A stretch of 64,000 bases of DNA from NCBI RefSeq assembly GCF_037975245.1, contig NC_092566.1, positions 11,425,501 through 11,489,500 on the forward strand. The letters run 5' to 3'. Origin of the DNA: Apostichopus japonicus. Taxonomy: Eukaryota; Echinodermata; Holothuroidea; Aspidochirotida; Stichopodidae. The notes under the pieces are model-generated. The model saw only the letters and a program-made list of their open reading frames with translations. It did not search any database and was not told the DNA's origin. This document shows, piece by piece, positions 13,674 through 28,600 of the stretch (position 1 is the first letter of the stretch; each line of letters opens with the position of its first letter). The translations under genes were made by a program, and so were the position numbers.

Positions 13674-16600
13674 AGGTTGCCTATTCGTCGTATACCTGGG
13701 CAAGAATAGAGTTTATTGGCTTGTACAACATCCCCCGGACTGAGATGCTTCCTCTGCCCAATGTCAGGTACTGCCCCTTCTTCGGTGTGCTGCAGAGGAA
13801 CGACCGTGTCCAACCAGAGACCACGAGAGAAGGTGTTACGTGCATAGTGCATGATGCTTTGATAGTCGTAGGACTCGTTCAAGGAATTCACCTCTGAGCG
13901 ATCCAATTTCTCAAAGTTGTACTCTTGGCCTGTCAAATAAGATCAAAGCAGGATATTCTTGTGATTTTAAAGGAGTGGATGGTATTTCTGAAGCGCAAGC
14001 TGATTGGTTAAAAGTGAACTATTTTGGTTCGTCTGGATAGCCAAGGATGTAACAGGATATGAAGTTAATTGAATTAAGATGAAAAATTGTATCTTTAGAA
14101 CTATAAATAGGCTCTCTATGGTTGCTTTATAAGGGGCAAAAAATGAATATGCACATCAGTGGAAAAAATGTCAAAATATTTTAGTAACACCGGCTAAACG
14201 TATAGCCAGAGTAAAAAAAAATCATGGTTTTAAGAAAACCCTGTTCTAAACTGCCTTGGTATAATTAGCTCTTTAATATCAGAATTGAGCAAAAAGGTAG
14301 TTTTTACTTATTGATACTTCTGCAAACATCACCATTTACACCAATTAGCAAAGACATCCTCGGGGGGGGTGGGGGGAGTATACACAGTAATAATATATGA
14401 TTCAACCCTCTACAAACTGGAATGCTTGATTGAACCGATCACATTTAAACTTCCACCGAAATGAAATTTAAACTACTTACCTCCTTGGATATTCTGTCGA
14501 ATGATAGAGACGTGTTCGTCTCGGTCGGGCCTGGTGTGCTCGTGCCAAAACCCGATGGCGTGACCCAGTTCGTGAACGACCACTCCAAATTTGTCACAAT
14601 TCTTCCCGATGGAGACAGACTGAGGACCGTCGCCCTTCATCCCGACGAACGAGCAACACCTGAGAATCGAAGAAGAGAGTGGAGGAGGTTAATTAAGACT
14701 TGTTTGATTGGCAGTACAAAGTTTCACTGTGGCCCATCATTTCAAGTTTATGCCCACCCCTGGTTATCCTCGATACTTCCTTGAGACTTACCCGCATGGT
14801 TCATACGTGAATACAATGTAGTTAGGGTGGACGACTGGATTTCTCTCCAAGAATGTAAGGCAGGTATAATTCTCCCAGTGTCTCATGGCCTGCTTAAATA
14901 TTGCTCGCTGTGATCCTGAAACAAGGAAATAGACGGAATAGAAAACTTGTGATATGTCATCTACTGTGACATTAAAAGATAACAACTCATTACCACAGGG
15001 GTCAAAGGATCAAATAGCTTTCTAGGAGTTCATGAATTCCTTTAGCTCTTTTCCAATACTGTTTATAATTTCCCAGTCAGTTTTCTGTTGTTCATTTTAC
15101 TTCTTTTTTTTAACAATTAATTAATTGTTTACCAATTTAAACCTCCAGTCAAGTAAAGAAGTATGTATAGCATAAAGTAAACATAAACGCTGTCTATGGA
15201 CATCTAAGAAAAACATTGTTCTAATCACAGTAATAGGCATTAGAAATCATGAAAATAGCTGCAATTCCCATCAAAATCCGTCAAAGATTGACCATTTTAC
15301 AATTCTTCCCTTAATTCTAGTTTCATATATGAATAAACATTAGCTAATTATGCACATTGATGATGTAAAGGGAGTGACCGCCTAAATTTCTGTTATGGGT
15401 TTTTTTTTTTAAGCCTTCATTTTCAAGGACACTGAATACAGGTTTGTGGCCTAAGGTGATTTTTCTGAAATATATTTAATTTCTTCTTTGAAAGAGGAAC
15501 ATCACATTATTCAAATAATATATGTGGGCTTGTAATTAAGGGTTAACTTATTAAGGGCTAAAATAAGAAATTTTGATGAATGCAACACTCTACGTCATAG
15601 TTTGTAGATTTTTTAATGAGTGTCCCCGGATTTATACAAACTTCATATCTGTGCATATCTTGGATAAGAAAAGAGCTTTTCGAAAAAGTTGAGCAGACTT
15701 TGAATGAGGTTATCACTCACAACAAATGTACTGAATATATGGGGAAATGGCTAGGTGTCTGTAGACCTTTAAAAGTCAGTGCATGGATAGTGAATTTATG
15801 TACAGTGATTAAACACTGATATACTACAGAAAAGGACATCCAACAGAAACACCAAGTTTACACTTGCTGTCTGCTACAGGGTGTGCATGGGAGGTCACTG
15901 TTTCTGAACTTGATGAATTTCCATTCTTTAAGTTATATGCCCAAAGATACTGGGGAGGGAGGGGGTAGGTGAGGAAAGGGAGAGGAAGGGGTGGTTCTGC
16001 TTTTTTTTGGGGGGGGTCTCTTTTCTAATTGTAAAGTTCTGTATTTTTTCAGGGTGCCACTACCCGACAAGCCCTATAGGGTTTTGTAGTACACTCCCTT
16101 TCCCACAAGTTTTGTTTCTTATCTCCTTCTTTGTTTAATATGTCATACTTATGTTGTGATAGAACAAAAAATAAATGAAATGAAATTAATAATACACTAC
16201 TTTTGGGGAAAATAAATATTAGAACAGTGTAAAGATGCATTATGAAACAAGTGTGTGTATTAATTTATACTATTAGTCAATGATGTCATGATATTGATGG
16301 CACCTACAAAATGCCCAAAACAAAGAAAATATTTTCTCCCTGGAGAATCGCATTAACGTTAAACATATCCTACGTGTATTAGATTGCTCAACCTACTCAT
16401 ACCAATCGTTGTAGTACAGTCTGTATGAATTAACCTGTCACAGAGTCAATCGTTATTACACACTGCAGTACACATTGCATCAATTGGGAAGGGACATTGA
16501 AAGTCAAATTCAGGAAGCTAAGTGTCTTGTCGGAAACTATGTCCGTGTGATAAAGATAACAGTATTGCCCCAACTTGCTAGAAATAAAACAAGATGGTCA

Positions 16601-19600
16601 CCGATGAAGAACTTTCCAGAACCCATTCAATAAACCCTGATGGGGTCATTTTCGTCACTGCCAAAAACAAATATTGCATCAGCTTTAAAACCTTTTGAAA
16701 TCAGTATCTGAAATGAATTTGAGGGTATTGGACCTATCACAAAGTACTTTCAGAAACGTCTAACAAAGCCTAAACGTCCTGATGATTCTAATACGGTAGC
16801 CAAAATTTTCTCCTTTGTGGTTGCTGGACTGACATCCAGTCTCAAAGAAGAGGCTTCTAAAGACATCTGTTAATTATGATCTCCCTCCCTTGTCTGGTTA
16901 CATCATATATCAAATTACAATATCAAACATCTGTGCAAGATCAGCATCTATAGTTATTATTAATAAGAATCAGCTAATGGCAGGTCGTGCTTGTTTGCTT
17001 CCCGAAGAGGAAAACTATGGAGTCACTCTTACAAACCGTGCAAAATTATGAGTAGGACCTCGGATAACAAAGTCGGTAGTTACTATTACGGTTAGAATGG
17101 TCCAGAACGGCAGCATACAGAAACGTACTAAAAGCCAGAGCCAAATTGAGTTAATCAGGTCACATGATTTGGAGTCAATGCATGCTTAAGTTCTTCAATT
17201 ACGCCCTCATTCCTATCGTGAAACATTTCATAAGTACTGTAGTTTTGATTTTTCCAGCTAGACATGTTTTTTTGCAAAGACCCATGCTACCAAATTATTC
17301 CGAAGTTTAGTGCTTTTTGTATTATTTTCTTTACAGTGATGACATTTTTGTTTGCCACCAAACTATTGGGATACAGAAAGATGATAACACAAACTTCATC
17401 TGCTTTTATGTTTCAAGTTTTATTCAAATTTGTCACAATATGACAAATCATTAACCCATGCAAAAACCATTTGTTGTCTTCCACAGGCACTCCCAATGAT
17501 GTGGTAAAATTTGTGCATCAATAATGTAATTCTAAATTGTATGTCCTGTCGATGGCTTCCAATGACCTCCATAGCATTACAAGATAAACTCACCACCTAC
17601 ACCAGACTACTATCATACTCTAAAATGCTATGGTTAATATTTCACTGTGCCATACTAGTGACTTTTATCTATATGAGACATGACATACTAAAGTATCATT
17701 TATTCCATACCTGTGAAATTGGCATCTATGAGATAAGGTATAACTCCATTTGGCCACTTCCGCTCTCGTCTTGAAGTGACAGCTCTGCGGACCCTGGAGT
17801 GAAGTTCTTCTTCGTCTGCAAGGAAGGATACAACAGCTTTAGTATGACATTGACAATGAAGTGGATCAGTACATCCCCCTGCTCCCTCCATTACACATAT
17901 GCTAGAAATAGCTATTAACGGTCACGTACATTAAAACTGTTTGCGGCAGGAACTTTGAAAGGAGCCATTTCCAAGATATACCAGAGGGAAGCCCCTCCCA
18001 GTGGTTACTTGCCTTTAAATACATTACATATGCAGCACAAGAGTAGTTTGCAAGTCAATAACCCTGGCTGAAGTTAATACTGCAGATGGAGAGCAGTATA
18101 GATCTAAACAGAGTCAGTGCTTACATGGTTTGATGACTGGGAATCATGTGACATAATACCACAACGCAATATTATGAAAGAAAACGGACGGACGTTGTTT
18201 GGTAATTTAATTTGCATGCTCACTCTAATAAGAAAGGGCTGAATTTGCATTTTTAATAGTCAAACTAATACGATTCCATTTGATATTTTGACACTTGGAC
18301 CTCTGCTGACCCCAAATGACCTTTGACCTCCACCCACAGGTTCTTGTACTCACTATAAGAAAGACACATGCGAAATATTAGCTATGTGATATAATCAGGG
18401 ATAACAACTCCCTAATATAACCTTTCTTGGTTTATCGTGTTTACAAGGATTGTGCTCATAAGGCTTTACAGAGTTTGACCTTTGATGACCCCAAAATTTT
18501 GGAGATTTTCACATTTTGCTCTCTGCTGACCCCAAATGACATCTGACCTCCACCCAAAACAACAGGGTACTTGTAATCATTATAGTGAAGCCACATGCAA
18601 AAGATGAGAGTCAATAGTTTCCTATCTGGAGATATCATGTTTACAATAAGAGAACTGCAGAGGTTACCTAAATATCTTGAGACATCGTGTTTACAAGCTA
18701 GGCATCAAATACATACACACACAAGCAAGTACACACACACCGACTTGACTGCATAGGTTACTTGTCTGCCTATCGCAAAGTTACCACGAAGCATTCTGAT
18801 TAATCAGGTCATTTAGATATTTTATTGATTAGTTATACCAAAGAATTTTACGGATACCTTTGACATATACTCAGGGAACATACATTATAAGTCCCTACCA
18901 AGCTAGACAAGAAACATCCCCTTAATTCTTAACCAATCTGCAAGTTTTTAGTTTTTCCACTTCTCTATACGCCAGTTCATTTTCTTACGACAACAACTTT
19001 CTTGTGTGGCAATAACAGAAACGCTTATGGCTATACTTTCAGTAGGTGCTCAAAAATGCATTAAAGATTTGGCAAAACCATCACATTATAGTTTGTATCC
19101 CTTTTACATCAATGTACACAGGGGCGTAGCGAGCGGGGGGGTGTGGGGGGGTGTCACACCCCCCCAATAATTTGGTCGCTGTCGGCAAATTTTGGGACTG
19201 TCGGCAAAAGGAGAAAAGGTGAAGAGAGCGGAAGGGGAAGAAAGAAGGAAAGCTGAATAGAGAAAAGGAGAACGGGAGCTTCTTCCGTGCCAAATTTGAC
19301 TTAAAATATGCACCAGATTGCATCTAAGGACGTTTCAAAACTAAAAATTTTCCAAAGGGGAGGGGTAGACCCCCTACCCTTAGACCCCTCCCCCATTTCA
19401 GTAACCACTTCCAGATCCGTCGGCAAATCAAATTTGACTTAAAATATGCACCAGATTGCATCTAAGGACGTTTCAAAACTAAAAATTTTCCAAAGGGGGA
19501 GGGGGGCACCCCCTCCCCTTAGACCCCTCCCCAATTTCAGTCACCACTTCCAGATCCGTCGGCAAATCAAATTCTCCACACCCCCCCAACAAAAACTCCT

Positions 19601-22600
19601 TCGCTACGCCCCTGAATGTACAAGTGAGTTAACTCTGTTTGATGTATCTGGAGGAGAGACCGTATCATGCAACACTATCAACAATGTATACTGTGTAATT
19701 AACACTGTCCATATGAAGCGGGTAATCTAATAGACAGTCACTAATTACCAACTCAACATCTTTTCCAGAAAAAGTTCACATTCACCTCTCTCAATCCAGA
19801 TGGCTCTTTTTGCAAAGAAACGTCAAAAGAGGAAACGGTTTCTTTGAAATACTTCCCTTTTGAAGGTTAGTATGTTACATGAATTGACACTACCTGTACC
19901 AACTGGGTGTCATCAAACACTCGATGTGGTTGACAGATTTAAAGTGCTGTCTAAACACTGGGTGTTATTTAAAGCAGTTGGTTGTACTTAAATGCAAAGT
20001 ACATCAAGTCAGCAGTCAATCAGTTCCCCTCACAGAAATAAGTTTCTACGGTATCGCATAGCGAAAATTCTGCCTTAAATGGTTAAGTTTCACATGTCAC
20101 ATCCATAGTACGAATGTACGATAGGTCGACGTTTATAGCAACTGTTTCAAGTTTGCAAGGTCGGCAATTCACAAGACCAAACGATTATTACCCTTAATAA
20201 GGTTGCAAGCAACTGAAACTGATATCAGATAACAATTTAATCCATTTAAGCTATGAATAGTCAAGTATCATTTCAACTAATGAACATGTCGTAAAAAAAA
20301 ATTGAACTTATATTCCACTTTCCATTTTTCCTGTGATAAAAAATTGTCTGGGAAATGTTTTAGAACTAATGAAATCATTTATTACAGTTTACTTATTATT
20401 AACTTTCAGTTCAGTAAAACAAATTTTGGTGAGAATGTCTTAAATATGATCAGTTGCCATCTCATTTTGAGAAAGACTCATCAGGATCAGTTGGTAAAAT
20501 AACAAAAACAAGTGATTCTGTTGATCTGAATCTGTTGATCTGAATCTGTTGATCTGAATCTGTTGATCTGTTAGATAATTAGTGAATGTGTTGATGTGAT
20601 TGATAGTGGGGAATTCTAATTTAACTTCAGAAATGAAATGCACAGAGTTGCTTTAACATGTTAGTCTCTCAGACACAAGCACAAAACAAAAGTAATGTTT
20701 AATCCTTAACATTTTTACATTTCAGACTATTTTAAGAATCTGGGCCACAAATAGTCACTTTGTGATGGGACTGAAACCTGAATCATAAAAGTATGAATTC
20801 ATCAATTGTATTAGACATAACTAAACAAATACTGCACATGTAATCAGATCCACTTAAAGGGCACATAGAGGTAGACAGACAGATCTATGACAAAGAAAAA
20901 GGGCATTCTATCAAATGTTTGCAATAATATCTTAGATTGCATTAAAGCGAGTCAGTTTAGCTGATGGAACACTGAAAGACCTGGTGATACGAAGTCAGGT
21001 AATTCCATACCCCAAACCACCAACCTATCCCAACCCCCAACCCCCTCCCCACCTCAAAAGAAAAAAAGGACACAACCCAGTGGACAGCATCAGTTGTGAA
21101 TTACTTGTCCCACAAAATCCCACCAGTGAATTACTCTATTATAGGAACAAGTTTTAAAGTTTTACATTTAAATAACAATCTACACAAGGCCTATACGGGA
21201 GGGGGGGGGGGGGTTGGTGGTTCACTGGATTATTAATAACTCTACAAATTACAAGCAGCAAAATGGAAAAAAGTTGTCAAGACACCAGATACTACAGAGG
21301 GCCACAGGGTCACAGCCCTCGATCCCCAACCGTCCCCTATTCCTTTAATAATTTTCATTGCACTTATTTCACATGGGTATGGGGCTGCCACACTCAATTT
21401 CCACAAAACTGAGCATGAACAAGTTTTATCTTCTGCTTACCTTACCCTCCCACATCTCCCACCCCCCTACAATATCAAAGCTGTGAAGGGGGTCCCTGTT
21501 ACCTGTACGTATAATTGGCAGGTATCCCACTAAATGTGAATATTACATTACAGTACATGGTCAGAATGACATAAAGTTAGTATTAACCAATGCAAACTAT
21601 ATCTTTAAAGGGAGTGAAGACTCGCGCAAAAAGAAACGTCTGATGCCCGTAATCTGACCTAGTTTCGAATGAGGTGTAACAGAAGTGTTAGACACCACCA
21701 TCGATCCCAGAAAATACACACAGCTTGCTACCGTTGGTAATTAGACACTAGTGTACAGTCAATACATGCAGTTACAGTCAATACCCACGACACAGTGTAC
21801 ATAGCCGCGATGGACATCTCAGGTCCAGATAAAGATAACAAGGTATCATGTTTCATAACTGTCTGCATTTTATAGCGACAAGAAGAACATTTCACTTGCA
21901 AACAACAGAAAGTTAGCTTTTTTCAGAGGGCGACACATGGTTCAGGGCGAGTCTTCAATGTTTTTAACATAAAACTGCATGATTATAGCTTTTGAGGATA
22001 ACCCTCATTATAAAAGTAATGTCAAGTTACTATCAATGAACTTAGTATTTATTACTAGTTCAATTGCAACTGTCGGCGTTTTGGCGACTAAGCTTCTGTC
22101 ATTTCAATTCTGGTTTCCTTCATAATGAATTCCACATTATTTTTATGAATTTAGCTAGTGATTAAATTTACGTTCATGGAAATAAAACACACGATTAAAT
22201 ATACATTAAAATATAATGTCCACTGTGTACATTGACCTCAAATATGAGATTTTAAATGTATGGTATGGCTAAACGCTTAAAACGATTGAACTAAATCCTC
22301 CTGAAAACTGCGTTTGCAGGGCAAGGAGCGACTGTAAATGACAAAAACTGAGGAAAAAAAAACAGGCAAAATTTTAAACACTTGTAAGGGTTGAGCTTCA
22401 TCTGCAGAACTTTTGTGTTAAATATGCTGTCGTAATTTCTATTTTAAAGATTTTTGAAACTCTGGAATGTATGGATTAATGCTCCAGGTAAAATTCTGAG
22501 AAGTACTGCAATTTCATGTGATGTCTAACCATTCCTTTGTAAATGCAGTTCTTCATGAAGCCACTGCACCTAAAATGAACAGGGGGGGGGGGTCATATTG

Positions 22601-25600
22601 GTCCTATCCAGCAGATTATACCAGTAATATGAGTTGAATATACAATTTCACGTGTAAATTAACTAAAATGTACAGAAAATATTTTGATTGCTTTGTGGGT
22701 TAGACAGTTTCTACATTATAGTCTCAGGTCAATGGTTTGCAGACAATTGTTGTAGATTACTCTGTGTCTTGTAATTTTACTAGCCAAAGCATTTACTCAA
22801 AGGCCACACCAGCACAACAGTTTTGGAGTACTCACTTCAGACGTGGGGTTTTAAAGCATGCTGCTGTTTTCTTTATTAAAAAAATGTTAACAAAGGTGGT
22901 CCTTCCATTTTGGTTTCCGCGGAAACGGAAAACTATGGAGTCGCTCTTACCAACCTTGCAAAATTGTGAGAGGGAACTCGGATTGCCAAGTCAGCGATGA
23001 CTATAATGCGGATCACAAATTCTGTAACTACTTTTACGGTTAGGTTCGTCCAATACATCAGAATGCAGAAAAGTTGTACTCAAATCCAAAGCCAAAGTGA
23101 ATTAATCAGGTCACACATCCGGAATCTATGCATGTTAAGTTCTTTAATACTGCCCTCATCACCTTTCGCAAACCATTTCATACTGTAGTTTTGATTTTAT
23201 TTGCTTTCCTGACTTTCCTTTTCTTTTCTTCCTTGGATGTTTCCCTCTCAAAGGGTGCCTTAGTTAACTCTCCTATGGCAAGCCGTTTTAACATTTACCT
23301 CGCAATTCGACTTAAGTCGAATACATTTCACTTAAGTGGAATTCAATTTCACTTAAGCAGAATACTATTTAACTTAAGTGGAATTCTATTTCACTTAAGT
23401 GGAATACCATTCCACTTAAGCTTAATTGTATTTTACTTAAGCTGAATTCATCAACTTGTCACTGCATTTTACTTAAGCTAAATTCTATTTCACTTAATTG
23501 TGGAATTGTATTCCACTTAAGTGGAAATGCATTTCACTTAAGTGGAATTGTATTCTACTTAAGTGGAATACAATTCCACTTAAGTGGAATGTCCTGTCTA
23601 TTTCACTTAAGTGGAATACAATTCCACTTAAGTGGAAATGCATTCCACTTAAGTGAAATGTGATTGGATAGTCTATTTCACTTAAGTGGAATGTGATTGG
23701 CTAGTCTATTCCACTTAAGTGGAATGTGATTGGCTAGTACATTTACCGCCAAACTTTGCCCATGCCTTTGCGCGCAATTATAAACAACTTGCCGCGATAC
23801 GTGTACGTACGTACGTGGTGTCGATATGTGCACAATGAATATCGGCTGTCCATCGGGATCCAGCTAGCACTTAACATCCGTGCAAGGTGTGTACGTACGT
23901 ACCTGACCTGGTACCTGACGAATACCATTACCAAAATAAAGCCATGGCAAATACATTATAAGTGGTTGGAGCTACAGCCGAAAACGCATTGACAAGGTCA
24001 AGAAAACGTTTTACTTTTTGTGGATCTGGGGTTTTGGATGGAATCTTTTATTTCGTCAAAAGTTTCACTATCTAAAAAGTTACGAATTCTGCCTATGTTA
24101 CTTAAACAAGATGTAAGTCGCCTCTGTTGTGCATCATACTGATTGTTCCCCTGTGCAAGTGAGGAAACAACACTTCGAATTGTGTCTCTAACAACAACAA
24201 TTATTTGATCGCATTCCAGCAATGTTAGATGTGAATGATTAGCCGTAGCCATGATGTACACGTGCAACGAGGATCGACTAAATCATCATATGTGATGAGC
24301 AATTGAATGCGTTACGACGAACATTACCCTAAATTGTATTTATATGTAAGCCACATATAGCATAAGCACATAAGCAGAATAGAATTCCACTTAAGTGAAA
24401 TTGACGCCCAAAAGATGTTATTCCACTTAAGTGAAATTGTATTCCACTTAAGTGGAATACAATTCCACTTAAGTGGAAATGCATTCCACTTAAGTGGAAT
24501 TGTATTTCACTTAAGTGGAAATGCATTCCACTTAAGTGGAATTGTATTCCACTTAAGTGAAATAGATGGGCTATTTAGCTTAAGTGGAATACAATTCCAC
24601 TTAAGTGGAAATGTATTCCACTTAAGTGAAATACAATTCCACTTAAGTGGAATGCAATTCCACTTAAGTGGAATTCATTTCCACTTAAGTGAAATAGAAA
24701 TGTCCATTTCTACTTAAGTGAAATTGAATTCCACTTAAGTGAAATTGAATTCCACTTAAGTGGAATACATTTCACTTAAGTGGAATTCCATTTCACTTAA
24801 GTAGAATGTATTCCACTTAAGTGAAATGTATTCGACTTAAGTCTAATTGCGAGGTAAATGTTAAAACGGCTTGCCATACTCTCCTACCCCTTCCTACTAA
24901 TCCCACAACACTTCCCCCTTTCCCACTACCGACCTCTGCTTTTTTCCAAAACTTCTTCAAAATTTGATGTTGAAAACATATAAGATAAAATTCTTTTTGT
25001 CAATGCCAAACATAACTTGGATTCTGTTGATATGGAGGTATACTCAGTGACAACGAAACTGATGAAAACAATATCTGAGTCATGCCAAGCTTAAAGATAG
25101 CAACCACACCACTTACTGAGAAGAGGAATACCAATTACCCAGAGTACCTACAATTCCTCTTAGCCTCCGGCCAGGTGCTTTGTAAATTTGCCAAACTTTC
25201 AAACAAATTAACTCAACTTCAGGTATCCAAAGGAAACATCTTTTCCCCCAAAAAAATTGGGTTATTATCGGGTACTAGCTAGAAATCTCATCCGAGACCA
25301 CAGGTGTCCGACTAGAAGCAGGAACTAACCCAAGGAGGTTCTGTCAACAAATATGTTTGTTTTTACAAGGGTCTAAAGTCCCCTTTTGAAGCAAGATCAA
25401 GGTATGAAGACCAAAAAAAAAAAAAAAGCTGGCATACCAGAAAGCAAAAGAGATGAGTAGAACCAATGTCCTTTAGAAAGTTAGTGAATGGATTCCACAG
25501 GTGTGATGGAGTAGCTGAAAGCTGAGATGGATCTTCCTGTATCAACCATGGCTGAATAGACTTAGTGAAGAAGCAGGTGTTTGGATATCAGGGTACTTCA

Positions 25601-28600
25601 CCAGTAGAGCTTTGTCTGATCCTTAATCCAATATCTGCCCTCTTGATCTCCTTCAATGTCATAGTACATGTACTAAACTACTAATATCCACCACTAGGAT
25701 ATATATGTAAGCCATGCCATACTCATAGGATCCCTATACAAACACAGAGGAAAAGGTGTGTTTTGTGCAATATTGCAAAAAAAATTGTAATGGAAAGATC
25801 CCATTGTCATGGTTGTAAATACCATATCAACCTTGTGGAGTCTCAAAAAATAATGTGTTTGAATTTTGCTTTATAGTAACTTCAAGGTCAATCACCGAAA
25901 AATAAAAATGTACAAATATTATTGGTATGCTTCTCTAAATCTTTAAATCTGCATTGGAATGATAACAATTTCATCTATTTATGCTAGTATCTTGCTATGT
26001 TATGCCAGGTATGGTATTCCAAAGAATACCTCTTACGACACATCATGCATGCATTGGCGTAGACATATCTAAACTCTACAAAGATGATTTCGACTTAAAA
26101 GCCCTTTTTCCTTTCCTTTTTATTGGCTTGCCAATTTATCTCAAATTTACCAAACCTAACGAATAAACGATCAAATTTGAAACTACATCAAATTCAGACA
26201 GCTCAGTTTTGCACCATTTGCACATTTATGAGCAAGTAATTTATAAATACCACAATTCATGATTCTTTTCACAAATCATATTCACAAGGTGCAGTATTGC
26301 AATGAGCCATTCTTTTGCATAGCAAGTCTTATGTCAAGTCAACTGTGGACTAGTCACAAGTCACAGTCGTTAGTTAGCCCAAGACAAATCAAATGAGACA
26401 CATTTTCAAGTCAAGTCAAATAAAAAATAAATAAAATAAGCCTGAGTCAATTCCTCTGAGGATTACACCTGTGTCAGAGTGATACAGACACAAATGCTAG
26501 GCCTACATTTAATCACCTAAATGCTAATACTCTAGTACTTAATAATTATTTTGTATTATTTCTTACCAACTAAGGTCCAGTGAGATTTTGATTATCTAGC
26601 CCTTTGCGCCAATCAATTTTTTATTCCATTTAATTGAAAACTTCAAGGCTATGATCTCACAATATATGGCTATATATTGCTATATATATATATGATTATT
26701 TATATATATATGGTTATTTATATGGCTATTTATGACTATTAATATATATATGGCTATTTATATATATGGCTATATATATATGGTCTCACAATATATGGCT
26801 ATATATATGGTCTCACAATATTTGTTAAACTTCTTCCTTTTTTCACACTTTACTTTCTCAGTTCTCGTTTATTATCCTCTCCGTTTTTACTTCCATGTGG
26901 GGATCCACTTTTTAAGACATATGATGTAAATAAACACTTTCCCTGCTTTATGAAAAAAAAACAGTAGATTTACATTCCTTTCCAGAACTTTGTTTAAAAC
27001 ATGCAAAGAAAGAGAAAAAAAAAAACAATTCAATCAATTTTATGAGCATTCCAGAGAGTTTAAAAGTAGAAGCATACAAATTTCAAACTATATCAAAATC
27101 AATTTATAAAGTAGGTCAAGGAGGCTGAAAAACTGATGTTTTGATCAGAATGTCAAAAATGATTCATACCATGACCATAGCATTGCTCTGGAAGACTCAA
27201 CCTATCAGATCTCATATCTGTGGGTATATATCTTCTTTTTTTTTTAGTTTCACATGGATTTCTGCTTTTTATTTTATGAAAGAAAATTGGTCTGGAAAGT
27301 TGTAAATGTGTTATACTATAAACCTGAATAACCTGATACCCATCCTGTCGGCCTAGATCATCTGGTCACAGCACAGATTTGTAGCCTACCATAGCATTTA
27401 TGACCTTTCAGGTTTAGGCAACATACAACACAAACACCCTCATATTATAGTATCAGAAGAGAGGATCGAGTGCTGGTAGAGGCAGGGATGGGGGGGAGGG
27501 GGGTATGTGGTCTGTGCTTATAGGTATGGTTTCAAAATGAACTTCCTAAGTATTGATTTATACTTAAAAAGTCAAAAAAATTTATAGTCTGCAATAATAT
27601 CAACCCTACTAATTATGACCCCCAAATAAAATATTTCAAATCGATCACCGATCGAGAAATTGTCCCTCAGCAAGGTTATAAAGAAGGGTGTAAATACCTC
27701 ACAAATTTTGAGTTACAGCTTACAAATGTGAAGATTGTAATCAAGTAGCTGGCCATTTACAGGCTAACATAAACTTGTTGTAGAGCATGAACTAAACATT
27801 CTCCGCTTGGGGAGTATCAATTGATATAATTATGTCACTACCCAGTGATCTGAAAATTATGGCATGCCATATGAATAAGCATTAAACCACACAAGAATTA
27901 ACATGCTCCAATGGAGTAAAAAATATGCTACCATTACAGAACTACAGTTAAAGGTCAGTATTACTACCTCTAACGATATCCCCCCCTTCCCCCCCCCCCT
28001 CGAACTAGCTGAGAGTGTATAGTCTCTATCTTATTCAACAATCCCAAATGTCTAGAAATAGTAGTAGTAGTAGTAGTACAGTAGTAGAGGGTCGTAACCT
28101 CAAGCTCATTCGACCAACCGATCGATCTACACCTCATCTTTACTGTCTCTTCCCATCTACTGATCCAATAAGCTCACAAGTGCCATCCCCCTCTATACCA
28201 CCTCCCCCCCCACTCCCACCCCTTCCAAACTAGCTGAGAGCCTAGTCCCCAATGTCCATAAACTGTTTGGAAGGTCCAAACCTTAAGCAATTACCAAGTT
28301 CAAGTTGTATACATTGTAACACTGAAAACTGAAGGTAAGATGTATGACCTTTCAGTTTTTTATGTTACACCCAGGGGGAAGTGCTAATGCAGTGTCCTGC
28401 AATGTACCACCAAAGTCTGTATGTTATCATACTTATATACACTAAGTGACCACTGGAGGCCGGATATATATCAGGCACACATATTATTATGCAGCCCACA
28501 GTTCATATATCCACTGAAATAGTCAGCTGTGTCATATACTAGTACAATAAAACTCTATAGATAATAGATGGTCTGGTTGATTTATACAGGTTACTGAATT

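Noticed and set aside
13604-13695. Continuation of the astacin exon into [14 protein letters not shown]
   Set aside because: This is intron read-through into a (TA)n tract; the exon ends at the GTATAC donor, where the next exon continues the CUB1 start in phase.
23128-24717. [12 protein letters not shown] repeat proteins and a possible CRISPR array
   Set aside because: The frames are translations of the palindrome array. It is not CRISPR: units are palindromes with variable 4-9 bp spacers, within a transposon in animal DNA.
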